From Spongilla lacustris (Eukaryota; Porifera; Demospongiae; Spongillida; Spongillidae), in assembly GCA_949361645.1 (NCBI GenBank), contig OX442416.1, positions 122,887-186,886 on the forward strand: a stretch of 64,000 nucleotides of DNA, given 5' to 3'. The notes beneath the pieces are model-generated. The model was not told the origin of the DNA. It worked only from the letters and a program-made list of their open reading frames with translations, and ran no database searches. The translations under genes were made by a program, and so were the position numbers. Positions 14,311 to 24,900 of this stretch are shown piece by piece (within the stretch, counting starts at the first letter, position 1; each line of letters begins with the position of its first letter).

Positions 14311-15055
14311 CCAGCACATAAGCAACAGCAAGAATTTTAAACAATGATGCAAAGCACACCTTTCTTTAAACGAAAACTGCAACATTCCCCAACATCCAAA
14401 ACCTGCAGGTGTATTTTTAAACAGAGATTACCTTAACCTTACTTTCAAAGAAACAATAGACACAGCTAAAAGCTCACAGGTTTCCAAGAACATTCTTTAA
14501 CATACACTATGATCCTCTTAAATAACATTCTTCCCTATCATAGTCCGTATTGCACTTGCAACTTAATGTCAAAGGATGCTTTTGCAAATTCCAAGTACCA
14601 TAATCATTTTCTATACACAAAAGCTTGCAACATTATTAAACTACACCCTCATAAGTTGTCTTTTTAAAGGTACATAACAAGAGTCTATACTAAAGCAAAG
14701 CATCCACCAATATTTATGCACACACAGACATGATTTGAAAACCAGCTAATAGGCTCATTTGTGTGCAACAACAACAACAACAAAAAAACAAGTCATCCTA
14801 ATCATCCAAAAATTTCATTACTGAATGCCATGAAATGAAATCACATAAATCAACCATACCCAGCTAACAGGCTTGCAAAGTAATACAATGAAAATGAAAC
14901 CATCGTGCAGTGGCTTGTCTAAGTCGTTAAAAAAAATTGATGTGGGATGCCTTCTCTTTAAAGAAAAAAAACAATAACTTATCTAAAACCTAGCTGCAGG
15001 CTTGAAACATTAGTCAGATACCTAAGAATTTGATCGATAGTCTACCAACCAGCAC
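14311..15055 (-). repeat. Diverged second copy of the terminal motif of element I
   Basis: The section around 14860-15055 repeats the end of the right arm (about 14160-14320) in the same order: GGCTTGCAAAGTAA, TGGCTTGTCTAAGTCGTTAA, TTATCTAAAACC, then GATCGATAGTCTACCAACC and AGCACA. The copy is clearly diverged. Words such as AAAGCACACC near 14352 keep right-arm orientation, so the element probably extends at least to 15055. Confidence 0.7.
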
Positions 15056-15672
15056 ATTTTTGCGTGTACTGTGTAATAACAGTTTAACGTGTGCGTCTCC
15101 GTTTCCTAACTCACAGAATGGCATTACATGTCAAATTCATATCAACCCGTAGTACCTGCCGCTCGGTTTAGTGCCTGTCTGTACGATAGTGCTAATTGGT
15201 GCGCACTACATCGGATGTAAACATGTTAATTGGCACTGACTCGTAACACCCACGAAGGAGGTGGGGCATTGCATTAAAATAAAAAAGAAGATCCGCCTCC
15301 GAATTGTATCACGTGATTGAGATTGGTTATTTTATCACAGAATTAAGTCTTAGGACGAGGTCGTGTGCGCATGCGTACGCGAAGAGAAATAGGTAGAGGG
15401 TTGCAGTTTTAGTTGTAAATGTGAAAAAAATCCAATATTTTGAACGAAGCTTCACAATCGATACGTGAACACATACGAACTTTCAAAATCAGCTAATCTA
15501 TTGTGCTTATTAAAATTAATTAGCATGATTAATAATGTATCAATTAAAAGGATGGAAAAAAATTTGAGGAAACCGACCAACTCAGTTTCAAAATATGAGA
15601 TTTTTTGTTTAATCGTATCAAAAGTTATTCCCTTTCAAAAGCGTTGCGTTCTTTCGTAGACACCCTGTATAT
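15056..15672. other. Possible outer terminus of element I or an unrelated transposon end
   Basis: No gene seen; the small ORF at 15465-15659 has no recognisable motif. The segment ends in TAGACACCCTGTATA near 15659-15673, a form common at ends of large non-coding DNA transposons and reminiscent of GGACACTGTCCC at the end of element II (46311-46321). The mirror copy would lie left of the window, so this cannot be tested here. Confidence 0.3.
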
Positions 15673-16030
15673 AGATCCTGCGGTTATACGTTGCATCGCG
15701 AAGGCTTTTGGTCCACCGCCTCTGCCGCACTTCTCCACCCACTAACAGGGATGTGATATATTCTCAATCTGGGCAGTGCTTCGGCCCACCATGCAACCAG
15801 GGACGGATCTCCACACGCCCCTCGGTGGTAGCCAGACGCCCGCCTAAAGGGGAAATGGTATCCAATACTATCCATTGCCAAACCGCTCATACTGGCAAGA
15901 GTAATAAACAAAGAGATTGTATGATACATAGGCAATTGGATGAGAGGTCCTAACTTGCAGATAACCAACTGAGAGATTGAGATAACTGGGAGGTCCAAAC
16001 TAACCATAAAAAATTCCCATAACACTAATA
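15673..16030. other. Intergenic stretch without a supported gene
   Basis: Overlapping ORFs on both strands (15684-16025 minus, 15708-15953 plus) have no recognisable motif. The GC-richer part at 15700-15850 could be an old repeat fragment, but nothing decisive is visible. Confidence 0.3.
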
Positions 16031-16400
<370 letters not shown>

Positions 16401-16424
16401 TGTGTGTGTATGATCATCAACTGC

Positions 16425-16912
16425 ATGCATACATACATACATACACACACACATACATACATACATACATACATACATACATACATACATACATACATAC
16501 ATACATACATACATACATACATACATACATACATACATACATACATACATACATACATACATACATACATACATGCATGTATGCATGCATGCATACATAC
16601 ATACATACATACATACATACATACATACATACATACATACATACATACATACATACATACATACATACATACATACATACATACATACATACATACATAC
16701 ATACATACATACATACATACATAAACACACACACATACATACATACATACATACATACATACATACATACATACATACATACATACATACATACATACAT
16801 ACATACATACATACATACATACATACATACATACATACATACATACATACATACATACATACATACATACATACATACATACATACATACATGCATACAT
16901 ACATACATAAAC
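16425..16912. repeat. (CATA)n tetranucleotide microsatellite
   Basis: Roughly 490 bp of CATA repeats with a few CATG interruptions near 16571-16592 and CACACA patches near 16443 and 16724. All long ORFs here on both strands are translations of this repeat. Confidence 0.97.
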
Positions 16913-17419
16913 ACATACATAAAGTACGTAGACAAACATCAATACACAAACATCAATATTACGCAGTGGTACTGAACCGACCGCTCAGCGCGTGTGTCCC
17001 ATTCTTACGGTTTAGCAAATTGCTGTCAGAAAGGTCAAAGTTAGAGTCGTTGTTAAGGCTGCATGAGATCCAGAAGGCCAAATGGGCGATCTTCATTAGT
17101 AAAATTGTTATGACGTTATCGCCGCCATAATTGGAGCGTATTGTAAATCTTGTTCAATTAATTTTTATTAATGTATATATATATTTTTATTGCACCAAAT
17201 CATTGTCAGAAAAAAAAAAAGCAGACTTAGTCTGGTGCTAACTTGTAGCATAGCAAGAGCTATTTCGTCAAGAAGCCTGCCCCAATCATTTGAGTAGACT
17301 ATGCCTGAAACATTAGTTAGGCTTAGGTACTTTGTAGTAGTCTGTTTAATAAGCAGCTATATTTAGTGTGTTATTATGGTGTAATCATCATTGTACATGT
17401 AAATATTGTTATTGTCAAA
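16913..17419. other. Intergenic, no supported gene
   Basis: A moderately GC-rich piece at 16970-17130 is open but shows no motif and no clear splice sites. The rest is AT-rich. Confidence 0.4.
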
Positions 17420-17650
17420 TAATAAATAAACAAAAGTAAGGCCCTTCACAGGCAGAACATTCATACCCATTGCAGAAGAAACATTTGGTGGATGGGGGTT
17501 GGAGAGCAGACCAGTTTTTGCCACTCTTGTAGACAGAATGTCTGGTCGCACTGACCAGGCGTCATCAACCAATTGTACCAAAGATTGGCCATCACACTGC
17601 AGAGGCAACATGCCAGTGCAATGATTGCCATGGCTCATTGTAAATAAGAA
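17420..17650 (-). pseudogene. Possible coding fragment of unknown family
   Basis: On the minus strand this stretch is open and looks protein-like, with a run around CDGQSLVQLVDDAWSVRPD and a proline-rich end. It has no clear start and no domain that I recognise. It lies downstream of the minus-strand element fragment at 18370-18630 and could belong to the same decayed element. Low certainty. Confidence 0.25.
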
Positions 17651-17788
17651 CTTGAACATGCATGCATGAACTTTTCTTTTTAAAATGTATTTATTATAAT
17701 ACAGATTTGACATAATACACATATGCATTACAAACAAGAGGACTAATATTACTGTATTACGTATTCTGCACGTACCTTGTTTTTCCCC

Positions 17789-17812
17789 AATAATAATAAT
17801 AATAATAATAAA
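17789..17812. repeat. (AAT)n microsatellite
   Basis: About eight AAT units. Confidence 0.9.
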
Positions 17813-17844
17813 TAAGTTGTCATACGTCATAACATGCTGTGCGA

Positions 17845-18128
17845 TGTGCTTGCAGATTTCTTCCGTCAAGCCCACCAGTCCGTTGCAGTGGAAAGTTGAG
17901 CGTGGATGGGTGTGCATTCCCCTAGCTGTGGAGTCATACGGATGCTGGGGCATGGAAGCACAACAATCCTTCTTGCGGCTTGCGGCTCGTCTTTCCATCC
18001 AAATGGGATGCAACAAATCACAGGCTACCACCATCTTGTACCAGAGGCTAAGCCTTTTGCTTGTGAGAGCAAATGCTAGAGCCTTGCTCTCCCGTGCAAG
18101 GTTTCGGCATTCCGAGGAGGGGGGTTGA
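17845..18128 (+). pseudogene. Fragment of a mobile-element C-terminal domain (first copy)
   Basis: After a possible acceptor (TGCTTGCAG near 17844) the plus strand encodes a piece with GWVCIPLAVESYGCWG, then FLRLAARLS, and TILYQRLSLLLVRANARALL before a stop. The pattern (F/V-x-P-L-A-V-E-S-x-G-x-W, then R-L, then YQRLxxxLxRxNA) is familiar from the C-terminal, restriction-endonuclease-like tail of ORFs in invertebrate retroelements. That family link is from memory and not certain. The N-terminal part, including any reverse transcriptase, is absent. A second copy lies at 18370-18630 on the opposite strand. Confidence 0.45.
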
Positions 18129-18369
18129 GGTGTGGGTGTGGGGTGGTTGCTGCTGTGACTTTGATTTTTGTTGGTGTGCTGTACGGTGTATGTAATAATT
18201 CACAATGTATGTAATGTATTTATTCCCTGTATTATAACGATTAAGATTTTTGCATGTTTTTCAAGTGGTGTATATGTGTACTTGTAATTGTATTATTATT
18301 ATTATTAATTTTTTAATACAATAATACAGGATAACATTAATATCATAATAAAATAAGTAACTACCTAAT

Positions 18370-18630
18370 CTAAACAGTGTACATGTACGAGGCAAAGCAT
18401 CTAGACAGCATTGCAGTGGCATTTGCTTTAACAAGGTTAAGATTTATCCTGCCATACAGGCTATTGAGGACAGCTGCCTTTGCCTTGTTCGAACTGGTTG
18501 CTAGGCGAGAGGCCAGACACGACAATGACTCCATGGCTTCAGCACCCCAAGCCACATAAGCTTCAACGACCATGGGGACACAGACCCACCCAAGCTCCCT
18601 GCACTTTCCATCATTTGCCTCATGTTCCAA
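18370..18630 (-). pseudogene. Fragment of a mobile-element C-terminal domain (second copy, inverted)
   Basis: The minus strand encodes GWVCVPMVVEAYVAWG, CLASRLA, and LYGRINLNLVKANATAML, which aligns motif by motif with the fragment at 17845-18128 (about 40% identity by eye). Upstream on the minus strand all frames are broken by stops, so this is a decayed remnant. The two copies face each other across about 240 bp. Confidence 0.45.
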
Positions 18631-18846
18631 TTTTCAAGACTCTGGCCAGAATAGTGGCCAACAGATCAGATCAGCCAGTTTCATCAATATCTTGCTGGCT
18701 ATATCAAAGGCTTGCCATCGGTAAATATGTATGTATATAGCACTGTACTGAGTGAATAATAATACTAATGTACATGAAAACATATTATTATGTATGCTGC
18801 TCCAGAGGTGTGTATCAGCAGCGCCAAAAATATATCAACACAGTAT

Positions 18847-18858
18847 TGCGCATGCGCA
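18847..18858. promoter_or_regulatory. NRF-1-like palindromic site upstream of the HECT gene
   Basis: TGCGCATGCGCA matches the NRF-1 consensus and lies about 80 bp before the proposed start codon. An ETS-like CCGGAA follows at about 18866. Such pairs are common in animal housekeeping promoters. The match is seen directly; the function is inferred. Confidence 0.4.
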
Positions 18859-18937
18859 CCACGAACCGGAACGATGATTTAAAACGCATTCAATCAGGAT
18901 TTTTCAGTATTCAGTATACTGTTTCTTTCCGATTCAG

Positions 18938-21900
18938 ATGGCAGCGCTTAATGACCAGCAAGTGAGAAAATTTCAAGAGGGGTTGGAACTGCTTCAATCT
19001 ATTATCGCTTCTCCACCGACGGCTACTTCTCTTCCTGGACCTTCTGGGCTTCAGCATCGTGGTTAGTGCACCCCTTGAATCCTTGATAAACAGTTCTGAG
19101 CTTGATGTATGCATATGTAAAAAAAAAAAAGCATGACTTGCTAGACTGCAAATTCATGGCCGCATGCTGAATAGGCGTTAATATCTATACTGCATGCAAA
19201 CTCTTTTTCTAAATTGTTGTGGACGCTATCATGCACATACTTTTGTCGATTATTCTTCAGTTTTACCCGGCTCATGTATAGGGTAGCCGCCGCATAGGTA
19301 GTGATCACCACATGCGGTAACGTCAGGAGTGTTCGGCCACCTGTTGATTGTAAAAAGCAATGCTACTTGCGTAAAACTGTATGGTTCTAACAAAGGAGCC
19401 TATTAGGGTTATATAAAAAAAAAATCTAACCGCTTGATTCAAACTAATAACTTCAGTTTTTATACGCTATATCAGGGTTGCCGAAGGCCGCCCGACCTTT
19501 CAGGCCGACCTTTCAGGCCGGACCTTCTGGCCTGACCTTCAGGCCGGAACCCGGCCTGAAAGGCCACTTATTAAAGATGTGGTTAGATTATTAAACTTAA
19601 TAAACTTGAATAATGTTATCACAAGATTATATTATATACAATCACTGTGCATACATCAGTAAGTTGCGCAGATGAACCAGACCGCCAAGACCGGTCCAGA
19701 CTAATCTAATTGCTCAGCACCCATGCATTGTGCTTAAGCATTATCATAGATATTAATATCTATGGCATTATGCACGCCTCCAGTCGCTGAGGAAGAAGAT
19801 TCCACCTTTGAAGCTGTTGAATAAGCTTGGCTCTAGAAAATACCCGCTCAGATGGTGCAGATGAGGCAGGGATTGCCAAGTACTTTCTTGCAAGCTTAGA
19901 AATTCTTGGAAAACGCGAGTCGTGCAATTTTCATCATGCAAGTGGAGAAGTAGCATTCACAGAGGACTCAGAGGAGCCACCAGTCCCAGTGGCGGATCCA
20001 GGGGGGGGTCTAAGGGGTCTAAAGACCCCCCCCTCTCGGCCCGACCAGTTATGAATAAATTAACTTATGAATAATTAATTACATGATTGACGAGTTCAAA
20101 AACGAAGCGTTTAGTGAACGCGAGTGAACTGATTAGCGAGTTAGCATTCGACCCAAAGTGTGTGTGAGTGAGTGTGTGTGTGGGGGGGGTCTAAAGCCAA
20201 GGCACTCCAAGCGTGCAGTGTTTAATTAGTATTGTTGCTGCGCGATGGAATGGTGCGAGCAAGAAGTAGGTACATGTATGTTACAAGATTTCTCAAATTC
20301 GTTGGATTGCAAAGATTTATGCATCATTAAAAAGCTTTATACGAGTAGTATTGAAAAATATCTGATTCGTCGCTCTGTGATGAAACGTTTCAGAGTTACG
20401 ACTTTTCAAAGTGGCGAATTTCACGTAAATTTGCGCCATACATTTCAATGGACATGCGCAACTTTTTTGTGACCGGATTTTGAAACCCTATACCGTTAAC
20501 AGTTTACAAGATGTGAAAACGAAATAGGCGTCAACAAAACATGTGTGCCATGTAATACTAAAGTTTGCTAACAGACGACTGTTAGTTATGACCATTAACG
20601 ATGCATACATGTATACATGCATACATTACATAGGAATTCATTACAACAATACACACAACATCAGCTCTAAGTTCGTATTTGATCAGTTCTAAGTCTTCAG
20701 CATCATCCTACCTTTCATTTTGCTTCCAATACGCCACGACATGTGTTTTGCTCCTCAGTTTTTAGTTTCTCAAATTTTCCACTGTATACAACCTTGTTTT
20801 GACCTTCTTCATCATACCACACAGATATTTTTCAAAACTAAAAGCTTTTTAATGATGCAAAAATCGTTGCAATCCAACGAATTCGAAAATGCCTACATAC
20901 ACTTAACAAACACAATCTCTGGTTGGCTTGCACCCTCAGAACGATGCATATACACACAATCTCTGGCTGGCTTGCGCCCTAAGTCAAAAGAACAATGCAT
21001 AGACACAAAGGCCTATTGTACAAACTACTGATTGTGCATCACAGCAACAAGTTGAAGTTGTCAGGATCTTTATGTTGCATGGGAGTCCAATTGTGATCAC
21101 AGAAAGTTCCAATAACTCACAAAACTGCAGAAAGAATAAATATATAATTAGCTCTGTGCTATGTTTAGTCATACAAATGTATGTTATTCTGATTTCATGG
21201 CATCAGGCAATGACTGAATGAGGCATGCGTGCGATCGTTACACGATACATTACATTTGATATCGATCATATTCCTGCGGGAAGTAGAAAGGGGTCGGCGG
21301 GGCTTTAAATTTGCTGGAAAATCACATAAAACGTGGACTAGACAATATACTTCCAGTCTATCTATCATTCGCCAAGGTCTGCGCCCGTCTTCGGGCAAAT
21401 CGTGAAACGTTTGTAAATCATATTCGTCCCGATTATTTGTATATCGAAGAGCAAAACTCTTTTGACTAAGTTAAGACTCTTAACGAGACTTTGAACTGTC
21501 ATCTACAACAACACGGTGCTACTTTTGTAAAGGTTATATAGCATAGATCAAAAAAGGCTGTCAAAAAAGGAGTATCTCGTCCGTCCCGTAAAACATTAAA
21601 ACAGCATCATTGACCAAAAATCGGCGCCATTTTGTGGGCGTGTTGTAACATACCTACAAGAAGTAAGTGATCAAAGAAGATAGTTTACCTCAGGAAACAG
21701 GTAGAGCTAAATCAAGTAGGTATATAGTACTATTAAAGGTAAAACGTGTGTGTCGTTTAGACCAGAATACGGTCACAATGGCTTTGCGTAGAGTTTTCTA
21801 TTCGCTATCCTTATCCACATTGACTCACGCAGGCTTCTATATTAATCAGCTAGCTATCAATATTGAATACACTTTCAAAGTATGCTTATTTTCATGCTAA

Positions 21901-24900
21901 ATGAACGCAAAAGTGAAAAAGCGGCAGGGGCCCCACTGGGGGAGCGTGCAGCGCTCCCCCAGACCCCCTAGCTGTTACGGGAGGGGGCACGCCCCCTCCA
22001 GTACCCACCCCCGCTTGTGAATATAGTTATTAGACCCCCCCTTCCAGAAATCCTGGATCCGCCGCTGAGTCCCACCACAATCATCTGAAGCTGTATTCAT
22101 ATTACCGCTAGTGACGGCCAGCTGGCGGTTAACGAATGTCACGCGCGTCATAATTAATCGATTGTAAATTAATATTTAATAATTTTAACATGAAATTTAA
22201 TAATTGTATCATTCGGGTCGACCTTTCAGGCCACGGGCCGGAGCCCTGGCCTGACCTTCAGGTCTCAGGCCGGACCCTGGCCTGACTTTCGGCAACCCTG
22301 CGCTATATTAAAAGTATACGCGACTAAACTACCAGACGCTATATACATATACGCGCCAACGCTGCCAGCTCAGTGCTCTGCATGTGTGCGATACAAAGTA
22401 TAAAGTATACACGCGTGCTTGTTTAACGTTCTGTTTTGAAGTGTGGAGTGTGCATGGTGCATAGGTATATATCTATTTAATTATATAAATGTGTAATAAT
22501 TGGGACAGTGTACGCAAAAATGGCCCTTCGCTTATATTTATAAAAATGCTTCTCGTTTGAATCGCCATATCTTCCGAATGGTAAACGCTATCGACTTTCT
22601 ATTTTAAACACTTTATACGACACCACTGACTCCTGTGTGGTAAAATAGTCTTTCACTTGCTCCGTGCTAGTATTGTTGCAGCGTTCGATAACCGACCGGG
22701 TTACAACCCGCCATAACTTTAGGTATGAGTAATCAAATCGCTTCAAATTCGGTTTGTAGGTACAGAGGTCCTATACCTGTTCATTAATTTGTATATCATC
22801 CGTTACGGAGATGCAGTTGAACAAACTACGTGCACTTTTTCCTATAACAACCGCCTCCTCATATACATTGAGCGGGACGCGAATAATTGGTGCGAATCGA
22901 GCGGGAAAAAGTCAACGTACTTAGTTCAACTGCATGTTACGCGCCAAAACACGCGAAGGTCGCGCTTCGCCACCCCAACTATGTATGTTCCAACATCTTT
23001 ATTGCATGACGGCATATACATACTTACATGTATAAGAACCTTGTGCTGCAGGGAAACACCTGACCGTAATATACATCTGCATTTAGCGTTTTCCATACAT
23101 TTTGTAACTGGCATTGTGTATGAATAAAGGAAGTAGAATTTATATTTATTATTTCAATTTAAAATTCAGGGCCAGCGACTCTAGCAACACCACCCAGCTC
23201 ATTGACTGGGAGAGGTTCTTGTAGTCGTGCTTTGCACACTGTAAGAAATGTGAGGGCATCAAGAGAAGAGCAACGCAACAACTTTGCCCCATACGGCCGT
23301 TTTGCAACGTCTGTACCGAAAGGTCATAAGAGCTGGAAAGCAAGATTTGTCTGTCTTAGCCATTGTCAAGATGAACAAGTACCATGCACTTCTGCTGCTA
23401 AAAGAGCAGGCTTAGGAGAAAAAACTATTACAATACCAAATATAGACTGTAGTGGTAAAGACTTCATGGATATTATAATGGCATCATATCCTAAACTCAA
23501 AGAGTGTGGAGGATTTGAATTATTACGATGTTTACCAAACTCAAAATGTCTTGATGCTATTTCGGCCAAAATCTTACAGTGTCCTCGAATGCTTAAATCT
23601 GTCATTGGAAGCGGCAGGGTTTTCATCCGGCCCATACAACAAAATCTTAGTCTGGAAGAAGATGATGAATTGGGTACATCTTCAATGGTATGATAACACA
23701 TTGGGTATTGGTGTTTTTTGAATTTAGCACTTAGAATAAGTAAGTTTTAATTTAGATAGTAATATTATATCTAGGAATTTTTTTTTGGGTAGGGGGAGGT
23801 GGGGGATCAACAATGGGTTAATGCTTTGCTACAGAGACAGAGGAGGAGGGGGTGCTGTCAGCTTGAGGCTAGGGACAAATACTGGGGTGTGGCTCATTTA
23901 CCTCACTAACAATGTTCAATGGGATGCTTCCAAGTACTGGGCACATATAAGTGCATTTACATATGCCATTACTTTCCTTTGTGTACACTATGTGCACATA
24001 ATTATCAATGTAATTTTATGTCATTCATGACATAACTATGTTGCATTATGTTTGGTCACACATAATGGTTTTCCTGTTAAAGCATGAGTTTTTTCCCCCT
24101 TAGATTGAGGAGTGCTGTCTGAAATGCGGAATGAATATTAGGTTAAGTGATCTTAAAATTCATATTCAAAACTGTCTGTAAGTCACATATTTGATTTGAT
24201 ACATCACATTACCATTGCTTTCTCCCTAAATAAAGTGCTAGTAGTGAACCCATACCTATTTCAGATAGTGATGAGGTTAGTTGATTGTTATTTGAATAGT
24301 AATAATAACTATGTCACAGGAAGGTGATGTGGTAGCAGATGAATCAACAGCTAGTGTTTCAAAGTAAGGCTTTGTATTGCAACAGATTCATTTTCATCTT
24401 ACTTTTTTACTTTTAGAAACATATCATTAGAAGCAGTTCTACTCATGTTAAGTTCTGTAATAAACCATGACAAAGTCACTAACATTGAGGTGCGCCGAGG
24501 TTCCATTTTGATGAATGCAATAAGAGCAGTAAGAAGGCCAACATTTTGCATATCTGGTGCTTTAAAGGTAAGGTAATTAGATATTTAAATGCTTCTATGG
24601 TGAAATTGCATGTCATAGGTTGAGTTTATTGGTGAGATGCTGGTGGACCAAAGCGAGAGTTTTTCTGTATTTTGGCTAAAGATATATTGCAGACAATGTT
24701 TGAGGGGCCAGCAAATATGGTTTCATTGAAGCATGATCCTACTGGAATTGAAGTGAGATGATTTTTTTTCATAGATTGTTCATTTATGTTTACAACTATA
24801 TCTCAGAACAATACATTCTACAGTACAGGAATTCTCATGGCCATGTCTGTTGTTCAGGCTTCAACAGGTTTCCCCTATTTTTCAAATGCTATGTATCAAT

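Larger units (their letters stand above)
19473..22300. mobile_element. hAT-like transposon in HECT intron 1, with an element nested inside
   Basis: Ends are CAGGGTTGCCGAAGG at 19473 and its near-reverse complement at 22286-22300. They are flanked by a perfect 8-bp duplication, CGCTATAT (19465-19472 and 22301-22308), the size expected for hAT elements. Short GGCCTGACCTTCAGGCC-like repeats line both ends. Without the nested insert (19987-22067 plus its duplicated AGTCC) the element is only about 740 bp, so it is a deletion derivative that keeps just the end of a transposase. Confidence 0.9.
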
